64,000 nucleotides of DNA, from positions 64,046,119-64,110,118 of the forward strand of contig NC_135169.1 of the NCBI RefSeq assembly GCF_041146795.1. The letters are read 5' to 3'. Under the pieces are notes generated by a model that was given only the letters and a program-made list of their open reading frames with translations, did not search any database and had not been told where the DNA came from. Positions 25,679 to 38,537 of the stretch are shown one piece after another. How positions within the stretch are numbered: position 1 is the first letter of the stretch; every line of letters begins with the position of its first letter. The translations under genes and the position numbers were made by a program. The DNA comes from Maylandia zebra. Taxonomy: Eukaryota; Chordata; Actinopteri; Cichliformes; Cichlidae.

Positions 25679-28299
25679 GTGGCCCTCACCCAGACACCTG
25701 GTTCTATCAGAGCTGCAAGACAGACACCAGTGTCATCCAGCATTCTTGAAGAGTTCATAAACATTGTGCAACAACTGCAGGAGGACAACAGGCAACTTCA
25801 GCTGATGGTAGGAGACATGAAGAGGCAGATAGGTCATAATGTCACCACGCTGGAATCCACTCGCCAACATTCTGCCCAGCAACCAAGGGGCTACGTTTCC
25901 GCTGATGATACTCGGGTCTCCACACCTCTAACTACCCAGCGTTTTCCCCTCAGACAAATGCAGCACAAAATATCCTCCATGCAGGATGCAGTTGAAGAAT
26001 GGTCAGTGCCACCACCTCCAGTTTTCCTCCAGAGAGATCATCCTAATCTGCCAGAGGTACAGTCTGTTCCACCTCCACCACTACCACCGAGAGACAGCAG
26101 AAGCATGAAAAGAGATAAGAGATCCACTAAAAGGAGTACCACTATGCTGCTTGGCGTAACGCACAATGCTGCCCCCGAAAGGTCCTCAGCCATAATCCCT
26201 TCCACTTCTGAAGTCCAAGACAAGCCCACAACTTATTGTCCGTATTTTAATAACACTCTGCATTTCCTAAATCAATGTGTCAACTTCAAGATGCTGTCTA
26301 AGGAGCAGAAATACATTTGGATTAAGTCTCTACTGGCACCTAGAGGCCCTGCATGAGGTGACTCACAGACCTGCAGCACCCAATCTACCAATGGAAGTCG
26401 CTGAGCTGGGAAGTAAACCATCTACTGATGTGCTTTATCGGAACCAGCATGCTGGCTGTAGCCAGGTGATTCTTAAGATAATTAAAGTGCTGCTGCAGAA
26501 TGGTGAAGACACCCTGGAGACATTCGCAATATTAGATGATGGATCAGAGAGGATGATTCTTCGGTAACAGACAGTTAAGGTGGGCAGCCAAACATCAAAG
26601 ACCATCTTAGTGAGCACAGGCTCTCCTCGGGGGTGTGTCCTGAGCCAGCTGCTGTTTAGCCTGCTCACACATGACTGTACGGCCAGATTCAGCACTAACC
26701 ACATTGTGAAGTTTGCAGACGACACAACTGTGGTTGGTCTCATCACTGACAATGACGAGTCTGCCTATAGAATGGACGTGGAGCAGCTTGGAGTGTGGTG
26801 CAGATCCCACAATCTCACCATCAATGTGGACAAAACAAAAGAGATGGTGATCGATTTCAGGAAGGCTGGTAGAGATCACCACACAGACCTCACCATAGAT
26901 GGTGCTGCTGTGGAGAGGGTCAGCAGTGTTAAGTTTCTTGGTGTGCACCTTGCTGATGACCTGTGATTCTCCATTAACACCACAGCAGTTATCAAAAAAG
27001 CACAAAAGCGTCTCCACTCCCTCAGGAGTCTCAGGAAAGCAGGACTCTCCACACTTCATCTCACAACTTTCTACAGAAGCACAACTGAAAACATCCTGAC
27101 GCAAAGTTTTACAGCTTGGTTTGGCAGCTGCAAGTCTTACGAGAATCGTCGACTTAATAGGATTGTTAAGACTGCCAACAGGTTTGTTGGTGCCCCTCTC
27201 TCATCAATGGAGGAGATCTACAAACAGCGCTGCACACGCAGAGCTATCTCCATCACCAGAGACTCCCACCACCCCTCTTATGGCCTGTTCTCACTCCTGC
27301 CGTCTGGCAAGAGGTACAGGAGCATCAGCTGCAGAACCACCAGGAGGGTGGAAGGGTTCTTTGCACAAGCTGTGAGACTGATAAATGGACTGTGCCCCCT
27401 CCCCACCCACACAGCCACACAGCCATCCACACAGCTACACTCTAAGATCAACAAGCAGACAGTGTTGCCCCTATCTACACACACACTCACACACACATAC
27501 AATGCACTCCCCAGATACACACACTACCTAATTTTTCCATCCCCTTCTGTGAAAGGACCGCTGCTATGTACCTGAACGAATGTGACTGGAGTTTGTTTTA
27601 GAACTTAGATTTTATGCTATCTATGCCTTTTTCAAACTCAATCGTTTAAACTGTTATTCTATTTAAACTGTATTTATTCTTTTTAAACTGCATTGTTTAT
27701 TGTACTGTAGAGGCTGGTGAGAAACAATATTTCATTTCAGGCTGGGTACGAAATGACAATAAACTTCTTGAGTTTTGATTCTTCTCCCTTAGGCCACTCA
27801 AAAACTGCAGCTACAGGACACCGGAGAGAGTCTTTCTTTATGTATGGTGAGACAAGGACTGAGAACATTGCCTGGTGCCTCAGTGACAGTCAAAGTCTCC
27901 CCTGCCAGCCAACCATCCAGAGCATTCACCATTGAGAGAGACTTCACCGCTGATGATCAAGGTTTGGCTGAACATTCATACCCTGCGAACGCACTTCAGC
28001 AGAAATACAGACACTTAAGAACGCTTCCCTTACAGCCCTTCAAAAATGCCCAGCCACTCCTGATCGGCTCTGACTGTCCTCACCTAGTAATGCCCATCAA
28101 ACGTTTGCACTTAGGCCTACCTGGAGGACCAGCTGCAGTCAAGACTAGACTTGGTTGGGCACAACAAGGATCAGTCCACTCCCTTAAGCTCTCTGCTAAA
28201 CCGCAACAATGCCTCTTCCTTTCAACTGCCTCTCCTCAATCAGAGCTTCATAGTCAAGTAGAAAGGCTTTGGCAACTCAACACTGCCATATCTAAGTGA
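25679..28299 (+). pseudogene. BEL/Pao gag and aspartic protease, split by a LINE
   Basis: The gag-like part (25679-26356) has a coiled coil (LQEDNRQLQLMVGDMKRQ), proline-rich stretches and a degenerate zinc-knuckle region, CPYFNNTLHFLNQCVNFKML. After a frame change the protease follows, with AILDDGSERMIL near 26530; the expected protease Asp lies in LDDGSE. A LINE fragment (26563-27775) interrupts it. Past the insert the frame resumes with one TAG, and then runs 27844-28299 through SVTVKVSPASQPSRAF and PLLIGSDCPHLVMP, typical of BEL proteins between protease and reverse transcriptase. Not functional. Confidence 0.8.
26563..27775 (+). mobile_element. 5'-truncated CR1-group LINE inside BEL
   Basis: Flanked by TGATTCTTC on both sides (26554-26562, 27776-27784). 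It encodes the end of a reverse transcriptase: TGSPRGCVLSQLLF, catalytic FADDTTVVGLI near 26720, and RVSSVKFLGVHLADDL. A stop at 26964 and frameshifts follow. Untranslated sequence ends ATGACAATAAACTTCTTGAG. The family looks Rex1-like or another CR1-group clade; I cannot fix which. Removing it with one duplicate rejoins the BEL protease region. Confidence 0.8.
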
Positions 28300-28658
28300 G
28301 AAACTAGTGACACGGTCTCGGAGGGAAGAGAAAGCTATGGGACAACAAGACTGCATATCGAAGGAGTAAACAGAAATTCAACCCCCCTTCTGCGCATCAG
28401 TGATATACCTACACTCAGGGTGCTGCCTGAAGCAGTGCTCCCCACCTGGTGACACACAACAGAAAGAACCATGTAATGTTTAATTGCTCATTCACCTACA
28501 GGGATCAGAACCTCAATGAGCTGCTGTTACCAGGCCCAAACCTGGGGACCTCTCTTCTTGGTGTGCTCCTAGGCTTCAGAGAATGATCCATCGCAGTTAG
28601 CAGTGACATCAAGGAGATGTTCCACCTGGTGAGACTACTGCCCTAAGACTGGCCACTA
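28300..28658 (+). pseudogene. BEL/Pao reverse transcriptase, N-terminal blocks
   Basis: Around 28470-28658 a shifting frame reads FTYRDQNLNELLLPGPNLG, then LLGVLLGFRE, a stop, and AVSSDIKEMFHLVRLLP. These are the opening blocks of BEL reverse transcriptase, with SDIKEMFH being the palm motif that carries the first catalytic Asp. The remaining palm and YVDD region is missing, replaced by the next insert. Confidence 0.7.
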
Positions 28659-29058
28659 CTTTTTTTTTCTTTTGCCTGTCCTGTTTGGGTTTTTTTTAGC
28701 CACCAGAATTGATGTCTGAAAGCCAACAAAGATACCCAACGGATTTACTTTGCCAAGTGGATCAGCACAGCCTTGCCATTTTGGTCCATTTGATCAACCT
28801 TTGTTGTTACTATTTATTTCATTTCATTTGTTTCGAACAAGACAGACATGGCTGGGGGATAGGACAGGAAGGAAAAAAGAGGAAGGAACAGAAAAAACAG
28901 AGGGGAAGAGGGACAGTGAAAAAGGACACTTTTAAAAGTAAAAATCTCCTGGATCGCCTGTTGAGAGAAAAGGAAAAAGAGAAAACAAGCAAAAAAAAAA
29001 AGAGAGAGAGAGCAACATAATAAACACAGCACCATTGCATTAATCTAGCTAACTGTAA
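28659..29058 (-). mobile_element. GC-rich retroposon family, copy C (3' end only)
   Basis: Inverted copy of the last 400 or so bases of the element at 32639-34884, starting with its A-rich tail (seen here as a T run at 28659). 5'-truncated. It replaced the core of the BEL reverse transcriptase. Confidence 0.75.
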
Positions 29059-29811
29059 GTTATGGGACAAAAGCTGTGAGTGGGATGATCCACTGTTACC
29101 GAGTGACCTGCTCCCTCATAGAACGAATGGGAAGGTGAGCTGCAGCATCTGGACAACATCAGTCTACAACGTTGTCATGTAAGCCCAGAGCTGGACAAAT
29201 CCGACAGCAGGCACATCTTTTGCGATGCATCTCAACAGGAATATGGGAGTGTTGCATACCCAAGGACAGAAAATGCTCCTGGAATGGTGGAAGTTGCTTT
29301 CCTGACTGCCTGCTCTAGGGTGGCTCTGAAACAAAAGTTGTCCATGTCACATCTGGAACTATGTGCGGCCTTGACTGGAGCTCAACTTACTAGCCTCCTG
29401 ACCAAAGAGCTCACCTTGCCACTATGTAGAGTGGTGTTATGGACAGACTCTGCCACTGTCCTAACATGGATTCAGTCAGATTCCTTTCATTTCAAGGTGT
29501 TCGTGGGAACTTGGATAGCTGAGAACCAGGAACTAACGAACAACCAGCCTTGGCGTTATTTGACAAAATCTGAAAATCCAGCAGATGATCTAACTAGGGG
29601 TAAAAGGCTACAAGACCTCACGGTCCAGTCCCAGTGGGCATGTGGACCCCTGTTTTTGCAGCTACATCAAGACCAGTGGCTCTATTGGTCACACAATATG
29701 CAGACTTTGCTGAGGAGCAGCTTTCACATCTCCCTCTCTGCCTGGGCAGAGCTCCGACTGAGCTCCCGTAGGCTCCCTTGGCCTACGCACCTGTTGGCGT
29801 TTTGCTGCTAA
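29059..29811 (+). pseudogene. BEL/Pao RNase H region
   Basis: Reads HIFCDASQQEYGSVAY near 29215, then SHLELCAALTGAQL, VVLWTDSATVLTWIQ and SENPADDLTRG. These are the RNase H blocks (D in CDAS, E in LELCA, D in TDSA, D in ADDL) of BEL/Pao polyproteins, all four acidic residues present. Frame from 29284 to 29811 is open. Integrase is not recognisable downstream, so the element ends here or is deleted. Confidence 0.8.
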
Positions 29812-29967
29812 TCATGGGACCTCCTTAAGGCTAAGATGCTAACTTACTCGCTGCTGGAATATTGAGTAACTCATTCATACATTCATTTATTTTGTCTTGA
29901 GTGACCCCACATTATATTTTCATTCTTTCAGATGAATTACCTAAATACTGCACATACTGAAACCTAT

Positions 29968-30505
29968 TGTCAGAGATATATTCCTCAAACTGCAGGATAA
30001 ACAGACACTCACTCAAGAACGAGATCGCACAGCGCTCTTTGCTGCACTTGCCGCAAGAGAAGTAGCTGCCTCTGAACATCTTCAACTAGCTTCCCTCTGC
30101 AAGCTGCTTTTATTGGTTACACTAATGAATATGCATTTTACAACTACACAGGACATTCTTAAGCAGGCATATCTAAACAACATCAGTGTCTGTTTTCTGT
30201 GTTTGTGTGTGTGTGTGTGGGGGGGGGGGGGGGGTGCACACGTGAGTGTGGGTGTTTCTGCGTGACTTCCTGCTCCACAAGGGTCAACTCCCCTCACCCA
30301 GTTTATGGCTTAATTCCTGTAGCGGTCCACTATACACAAGCACAGTCGAGGTCATAAAGGGCAGGAAGTTAAACATCCTCACTATACCATTCGACGAGCT
30401 GGGGAGGGGAACAGAAACAAAGGAATGTCTCTGATAGTGCTGTTTAGGACAAGGCTTACAACTTGAAGCACAACTATGACAACATTTAATGAAATCACTC
30501 TAACA
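29968..30505 (-). mobile_element. Solo LTR (retrovirus-like)
   Basis: The 538-base insert runs TGTCAGAG to TAACA, flanked by CCTAT on both sides (29963-29967, 30506-30510). On the minus strand it shows AATAAAAGCAGC near 30100 followed by about 140 bases ending CTCTGACA, a typical R-U5 layout. A (GT)n plus G-run lies inside at 30202-30235. No viral genes remain. Confidence 0.88.
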
Positions 30506-30544
30506 CCTATTATCTAAGTAACTGCTTAACCAGTTCAAGATGGA

Positions 30545-30790
30545 AATCTTGAAAGTCAAGACTGAACATTGCAGTGTCAAAAGCTTTTTTTTTTTTAAAG
30601 ATCAATGAATACCCCATAGCACATTTATTGTTATGTGCTGCTAATGAAATGTCTTCAGTAGTACTCATTAATGCTATAGCTTTTGACCTGTTTCGTCGAA
30701 ATCCATACTGACTGTTAAGTCTAATTGTTGAATGTTGTCATTGTGGTTCTTAAATTTGTAAAGTCTTAGTTCAAACTGTTGGATCAAGAC
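30545..30790 (-). pseudogene. LINE reverse transcriptase fragment
   Basis: Minus-strand translation shows QYGFRRNRSKAIALMSTTED followed by a degenerate AFDT block. It corresponds to QFGFRKNRSTALALLTFIED in the LINE at 49155-50756, so it is a scrap of the same family. Confidence 0.6.
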
Positions 30791-31145
30791 ATTCCTTTGT
30801 CCCCCTCTCCAGCCTCTCGGGGTTCTGGGGGGAGGCTGAAGTGTTTTATCACAGACACATCCCTTGTGAAGATTCTGTTTGATGTTTGGTAACCTCCCTG
30901 CCCTTTTTATGGCTCTACTGTGTTGTGTATGGTGAACCAATATAGGAATTGAACTATATATTGGGTGTGGGGGAGATTACCCCCTTTATGACCAAGGATG
31001 TTGTGATCAGAGACACACACACACACACACGTTCTTGCACATTGTCATGAAATCAATATCCTTAGTATCCTTATTTTCCTATTATATTGTTTTATGTACT
31101 TTAATAATGAAGATTTGTAGAGCAAGGCCACTTATGACTCACAAA
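30791..31145. other. Intergenic, nothing recognised
   Basis: Contains a short (AC)n at 31013-31030. No gene supported. Confidence 0.35.
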
Positions 31146-31750
31146 CTAAGTGCTCAGCCAGACTGAAAAACAGGAAGTTTTAGTGCACAGGCATATTAAT
31201 AGATAAGACACAGAAAAATTGAGCAGTTTTGTAGGAATGGGGTCTAAAAGACACGTTGATGGTTTGGAGGAAGTAATTATTGAAGTTAACTCAAAAAGAT
31301 CAATTGGAGAAAAAGAGTCTAACTTAACATCAATGGTACTAAAAGTAGCTGTAGATGATATTACATCTGTGGGATGATTATTGGTAATTTTTTCTCTAAT
31401 GATAAAAATTGTATTTTTGAAGAAGTTCATGAAGTCATTACTAGTTAACGTTAAAGGGATTGTTGGCTCAGTAGAGCTCTGACTGTTTGTCAGCCTGGCT
31501 ACAGTGCTGAAGAGAAACCTGGGGTTGTTCTTATTTTCTTCAATCAGTGATGAATAGTAAGATGTTCTGGCTTTCCGGAGGGCTTTCTTATAAAGCAGCA
31601 AACTATTTCTCCAGGCTAAATGATGATCCTCTAAATTTGTGACACGCCATTTCCTCTCCAGCTTTCAAGTCATCTGCTTTAGGGTACGTGTTTGAGAATT
31701 ATACCACGGAGTCAGGTACTTCTGATTAGAGACCTTAGTTTTCACAGGAG

Positions 31751-32599
<849 letters not shown>

Positions 32600-32638
32600 T
32601 TATTCGCTTTAATGCTGATTTTAACTGTTGTCAAGCTC

Positions 32639-34884
32639 ACATCTGCAGGAGCTTTCCTCTCTTCAGGGACTCTCTCTGCAGGAGGGGGAGATACAGGAGA
32701 GGTGGAGGAAGATCTCAGCCTGGGCGTTTACTGTCTTATGTAGTCTGGAAGATGAGTGGATGGTGGGGTGGGTGCAGTTTTCTCTGTGGTGGGGTTGGGT
32801 CAACTGTCCCGGGCTCTGTGGGGCCGGGAGGCGCTGCTGCACTGGGCCCCGGTCTGGATGGGCCTGGGCCCCCTTTCCCTGGTGGGTCGCGGAGTGTGGG
32901 AGTGCCTACTGGGGTCAGCGGGGGAGCTGGCCCCAGGGAGGGGTTACCTGCCCCTCCCTTCCTTCCCTCCCCATCTCCAGCTGCCTCCCTCTTCCCGCTC
33001 CACCACAACCACCCACACATGCAGGGCCTTGGAGTAGGGGTATGTCACCAGGGTGCAGAGGAGGCTACACCCCCCCCCCCCCCCCCCCCTCTGTCCCCTT
33101 CCGGCTGCCTCTGCCTCAATTTTATCCCACAACTTAGACATTCACATTACTCACACTCTCATTACACATACATATAGGATCTTGGGGGTGGGCACAATCA
33201 CGGAGTCCAAGTTACCATCAGGGTGTACACCTCACCCCTGGCGTCGTTGCCCACCTCTCAATTTTAAATACACTTAGACATTGAGGGCTAGCAGGAGGGA
33301 CCATGCGCTTACCTGCTGCTCTCTGGCAGGTAGCTCCATGCCCTCCTGGGTTTTAATTGCACCTTAGAACACACATGCATCAACACTACAATGAGCGGGT
33401 GGAGGGAGGTTTGGAGTCTTCTCTCACCCCCATTCTCTGCGGCCTGCTGGAGCGGGGGGGCTAGGAGGAGGAGTTGGCCGTCCGACTGCGGTCTGGAGTG
33501 TGGGGCCTCCCTGCTGCTACGAAGTCGGGGTGGTCTGCCTCTCCCCACCGCAGGGAAAAGGGTAACACCACCTGGGTCTGGGTGCAGTTCCCCCCTCCAG
33601 GGGCAAGGGCACCTAGACCCGGTTTGTAGAGTACGCTTGGGGAGTGTGATCGTGTGTACAGCGTCTCTTTATGTCTGTCTCCACGTTGGTTGAGTGTGGA
33701 GTGAGTGCATATGAGAGCATGAGGGGGGGAATGGATGTTTGTGTCTGTGTGTGCCTGTATGTCTGTGTCTATATGTCAGGTTGGGTATCAGACACCACCT
33801 CTCTGGGGACATCTCAGGCCCTCCAAGGTTTGGAGGCCTATCTCCACCCACCACCACTTCCCCTGCCAGTGGCGGACTCCCTCAGGTGTCGGTGCGTTGG
33901 TGGTTCTTTGTGTCCGGGGATGGGCGTCCAGGCACACACCGGCTCACTCCTTGGCGGCCGCTTGTCGGGGCCTGGAACCTGGGGCTCGCTCGGGCCACTT
34001 CGGAGGTGGGGTGCCCCCGGCCTCTCGGCCTGGGGCTCGGTCACTCAGGCACAGCTGGGGGCCGGCGGAGCTCACGGGCGCGTCACTGCAACTCCCCCTG
34101 GCTTCTGCTCCGCGGCTGCTGAGTGAACCCTCATCTGGGACTCTCCTCAGCTCTTACTGGGACAGTGGCGCGGCTGCCCCTCTGTTGGTCTTCCATGGTC
34201 TCTTGTGTTCTGGGGGCCTCTGGATGTCTGGAGTTTTGATCTCCTCCATACCTGCTTCATACCCTGGAGGACGGGGCTGTGGCCCCCCCACACCCTCTAG
34301 CAGATCATTACATGGAGAAACCTTTGGAATACAAGCGCGCTGATCCACACAGGTATGCACACGGGTGTTCACTGCTCGTAGACCCAAATTACACCTTTCT
34401 TGGCTACTACTTCGAAGCACATCTGTCCTGCGTGCTGCACAACAACATTGAATATTTAGTATTTACTGCTGTTTACACTTAGCTAGATTAATGCGATGGT
34501 GTTGTGTTTAGTATGTTGCTTTGTTTTTTTTGTTTTTTTGCTTGTTTTCTATTCTTCTCTCAACAGGTGATCCAGGAGATTTTTATTTTTTTTCTCCCCC
34601 CCTTTCTCACTGTCCCTCTCCCCTTCTGTTTTTCCTTTCCTTCCTCTTCCTTTCTCCCTTTCCTACCCCTCACTCATGTCTGTCCCGTCTGTAACATCTG
34701 AAAATAAAATATAATAAATAATAAAAACAAAGATCGACCAAATGGACCAATACGGCAATGCCACGATGATCCATTTGGCTAAGTAAATCCATTGGGTATC
34801 CTTGTTGGTCTTCAGACAACAATTCTGATGGCTAAAGAACCAAATGGGACAGGCAAAAATAAAAAAAATAAAAAAAATAAAAAA
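32639..34884 (+). mobile_element. GC-rich 2.2-kb retroposon, copy A
   Basis: Flanked by a 17-base duplication, TAACTGTTGTCAAGCTC (32622-32638 and 34885-34901), and ending in an A-rich AAAAAATAAAA tail, so it was made by target-primed reverse transcription. GC-rich over most of its length, with a C run at 33070-33089. Open frames exist (for example 33735-34343) but show no known domain and are not conserved with copy B. Copy B follows an L1 ORF2 fragment in the same orientation, which suggests this is the long 3' UTR of a LINE. Confidence 0.75.
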
Positions 34885-34901
34885 TAACTGTTGTCAAGCT
34901 C

Positions 34902-35275
<374 letters not shown>

Positions 35276-35544
35276 TAAGTCCAGGACCCTGGGCCTAAGC
35301 AAACGGCCCGAACAACTGAACCTGGGAGGGAGAGAACAGGCAGAGGAAGCTCCATCCTGTGAACGAGGCTGGTGAAGGCAAGCAGGAAGGCAGGAGGAAG
35401 CTCAAACGGCAGTGGTCGGGGGGTAGTCCTGGGGGGAAAACCAGAGTCTGTTAAACCCATCGAAAGAGGGCGGCCATGGCGAGGGGCCTAGGCTGGCACT
35501 ACATGACTGTCCGGAAGAACATGTGCAGGTTTAAATCTGTCAAC

Positions 35545-35829
35545 CTACACAGTCTCCCTATGACCCCCAAAATCCAAAAAAAAAAAATGTTTCTGGCCCG
35601 GTTCAATAACCCTAAATGGGCCGTCATACAGCGGCCGCAGCGGTGTCCTGTGGGCATCGTGTCTGACAAAAACAAACTTATCAGTCTCTAAAGTCTTTGG
35701 AACAAAAGTGTCAGGCAGGCAATGGTGCACCGGACCAGGAACCCAAAGCGAGTGCAATAGCGGGTTGAGGGATAGCACCGATGGATCGAAGCAGGGGGGA
35801 GGGTTCTCGGGCATGAATTCTCCAGGCAT
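35545..35829 (-). pseudogene. Gypsy integrase C-terminal end
   Basis: FVFVRHDAHRTPLRPLYDGP then FRVIEPGQKHFF is the chromodomain-proximal tail of gypsy integrase. An A run at about 35578-35587 breaks the frame shortly after. Directly adjacent to the protease, confirming the deletion of the middle of pol. Confidence 0.75.
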
Positions 35830-35849
35830 GCGGAGGGGTCAACCAAACA

Positions 35850-36840
35850 CTAGTTCCAATAAAAGTCACGGTCATGAAAGCAAACAGTCGCTAACCTTTC
35901 ACCGAAGGTTTTGATGGGGGAGCCATTAGCCGCAGTTAGCAGTGACCCACAGCCCTCAGCTAGCCTGTCCGAGCCAGCCAGGGGAAGAAGGCTCTTCTGT
36001 GAGCCAGAGTCCACCAGGAAACGCCTCCCTGAGCATGAGACCTTTATGAAAAGCAGCCTTTCCTTTTCACCAGCGGTCGCGGCTTCTACAGAGCACTGGT
36101 GGGCCTGTTTCCGTGGGTCTGGAAACTGCAAGGCGGCAGACAGCGCCGTGCCTTCGCTCCAAAATGCTGGTGATAAAAACAAAGCCCTTTTCCGCGGTGC
36201 CACGGTGCAGCGATTCCAGCCACCGTGGACGAGTCGGAGGGCCCCTGGAGCATCGGTGAGGGGGCGGGGGAAAACGCTGGTGAGTCCGGGACAATCGCCT
36301 GGATGCCGAAACTCCTGGTAGCCAGGAGGATGCGATCCGGCTCTTCCGCAAGGGAGCGGTAATCCTTCGTGGCCAATAGCGGGGAGTTGGCAAGTCCAAC
36401 AGCTGTCGGAGGAAGAGGTGGGTGAAGAGGAATCCTCCATCATCCGCGGCCATTAAGGACAGCATGCTCTCCATGACCTCGAAAGGAGTTGCTCAGCCCG
36501 CTCAGCATCAGAGAGGGAGTAACGCTGCAGCAACAGCGCCTTGAGGGTGGTGTATTTGCCTTGGGCTGGGGGGTCCTGGAGGAGAGTCATCAAGCGGTGG
36601 GTGGACAGAGGATCAAGTGAAGCCACCACATGGTGGTATTTGGTATCATCGGCTGAAACTCCACGAAGAGCAAACTAAGCTTCTACGTGCACGAACCATG
36701 AAGGAGGGTCATGAAGCCAAAAATCCAGCAATTTAAGTGCCACAGCAAACGCAGCCATTGGCAGAGGTGGAAGTCCGGCAGCAGCCGATGCTTCCAGGCC
36801 GGAGCTGGCTTTGTCTTCGAACCTTAGCATGTTCGCCACA
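35850..36840 (-). pseudogene. Gypsy gag and aspartic protease
   Basis: The gag part reads MAAFAVALKLLDFWLHDPPS, then a stop at 36677-36679, then GVSADDTKYHHVVASLDPLS and LLLQRYSLSDAERAEQLL, the capsid-like fold of gypsy gag in fish. The protease in 36443-35850 has GRRFLVDSGSQKSLLPLAG, where DSG is the catalytic triad of a retropepsin, followed by LTAANGSPIKTFGERL. The frame stops soon after, where the internal deletion begins. Inactive. Confidence 0.75.
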
Positions 36841-36850
36841 GGGGTCTATG

Positions 36851-37689
36851 TAAAAACGACAGGAGAGGTCTCAGTGTCTCACTCCAACTTTATTAACTGA
36901 ACCAGCAGAACTTCACATACAGAAAGCACCAAAATCTCCACCCCAGCACTTCCCTTCAACTTGGGTGTGAGTGGAGCCACCTGGTGGTCCACCAAAATAT
37001 GAAATATTCCTTTATTGGGTGAGTGTCAATGGAAAATTGTACTTAGTAGTCAGTATAAGCTTTTAATGATATAAGTTTGCATATGATAGAATACTGTATG
37101 TTGACCTTTTGATGACTTAGACTGCTGTCCACTACAAGACTGTGTTATAAATTCTTTTCTACAGCTGAACAAGCTGTTATTATTTCACTCCTGCCAGGAA
37201 GAGGAGAGCTGGACACTCTTATCTTCACTCCCTATGCACTAACATTCCTCTGCCTATGAATAGGCGTATTCACTGCTGTATGGGCACCAGTGACTATAAA
37301 TGCACAAATAAAGAAGTACACCGTGTGATTCTCATTTGAGACTTCACCCATGTACATGTGTTTAAGTATTTTGTCTCACTGTGTTTCTGTTTACAATTGG
37401 CAGATTTCTGTTTGGGATTTTTCCCTTAACAGTGAGAAAATCAGACCATGTCATAACTGCTTTAAGTCATACAGAATAGATATCAGAGCCTTAAACAGGC
37501 TGACTTCTGCTAAATGGGCAGAAAGTATACAAGAAGAAGAATCCTGCTTCTGCCGTGATATTCAGGACTGCAAACCGAACAGCATCACTGACTTTCAGCT
37601 TGTTGTGTTTGTGGATATATGACTGACTTTAATTATCCATAAAATCATCACATTCTCTGTAAGATTAATGTCAACTATTGAACTGCTAT
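36851..37689. other. LTR-like and unassigned sequence
   Basis: 36851-37010 is probably gypsy leader or LTR. 37025-37345 is a dispersed repeat shared in inverted form with 3040-3115 and contains a TATA-like CTATAAAT and an AATAAA near 37308. A 90-residue frame at 37350-37622, with Cys-rich IRPCHNCF and SCFCRDIQDC, has an acceptor-like sequence at 37404 and might be an exon, but I cannot name it. Confidence 0.35.
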
Positions 37690-38473
37690 TGAACTAGCCA
37701 GAGTCAACCCACAGACCAGCACCAAAGACATACAGCATCATCTTGCAGCAGATTGAGTCACTGTGCATCGTTCAACCATTCGGTTCACTTTACACAAGGA
37801 GATGCTGTATGCGAGAGTGATGCAGAGGAAGCCTTTTCTCCGCCCACAGCACAAACAGAGCTTGAGGTTTGCTAAAGCACATTTGGACAAGCCAGCTTCA
37901 TTCTGGAATAAGGTGCTGTGGACTGATGAAACTAAAATTAAGTTATTTGGGCATAACAAGGGGCGTTATGCATGGAGGAAAAAGAACACAGCATTCCAAG
38001 AAAAACAGCTGCTACCTACAGTAAAATATGGTGGTGGTTCCATCATGCTGTGGGGCTGTGTGGCCAGTGCAGGGACTGGGAATCTTGTCGAGGGACACAT
38101 GGATTCCACTCAGTATCAGCAGATTCTGGAGACCAATGTCCAAGAATCAGTGACAAAGCTGAAGCTGCGCCTGGGCTGGATCTTTCACCAAGACAATGAC
38201 CTGAAACACTGCTCAAAATCCACTAAGGCATTCATGCAGAGGAACAAGTACAATGTTCTGGAATGGTCATCTCAGTCCCCAGACCTGAATATTGTTGAAA
38301 ATCTGTGGTGTGAGTTAAAGAGAGCTATCCATGCTCGGAAGCCATCAAACCTGAATGAACTAGAGATGTTTTGTAAAGAGGAATGGTCCAAAATACCTTC
38401 AACCACAATCCAGACTCTCATTGGAACCTACAGGAAGTGTTTAGAGGCTATAATTAAACGGTGGATCTACTAA
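37690..38473 (+). pseudogene. Tc1-like transposase remnant
   Basis: The frame covers the C-terminal two thirds of a Tc1 transposase: VLWTDETKIKLFG (first Asp), GGGSIMLWGCVASAGTG (glycine-rich box), FHQDNDLKH (second Asp) and SPDLNIVENLW (Glu). Upstream, about 37690-37760 reads as further N-terminal residues with a TGA at 37755-37757. The DNA-binding N-terminus is missing, and a small deletion garbles the last residues near 38455. It ends in the (AC)n microsatellite at 38476-38513. Confidence 0.8.
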
Positions 38474-38475
<2 letters not shown>

Positions 38476-38518
<43 letters not shown>

Positions 38519-38537
38519 TACATACATACATATCTAT
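38476..38537. repeat. (AC)n/(CATA)n microsatellite, left part
   Basis: Continues on the far side of the two hAT insertions at 44864-44938 as (CATA)n, (CA)n and (GTAT)n, so one microsatellite was split. Confidence 0.8.

Larger units (their letters stand above)
35276..36850 (-). mobile_element. Ty3/gypsy retrotransposon, core deleted
   Basis: On the minus strand: a gag region (about 36830-36460), a protease, then directly the C-terminal end of integrase. The reverse transcriptase, RNase H and integrase core are missing. Upstream, 36851-37010 contains TTAATAAAGTTGGAGTG and may be the end of the 5' LTR. Confidence 0.75.

Noticed and set aside
33735..34343. 202-codon frame in the GC-rich retroposon
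   Set aside because: No known domain, and the frame is not preserved in the homologous copy at 46891-48985; a GC-rich sequence has few stops by chance.
37350..37622. 90-codon Cys-containing frame as a host exon
   Set aside because: An acceptor-like sequence exists, but no family is recognised and no partner exon is seen; kept only as a note.
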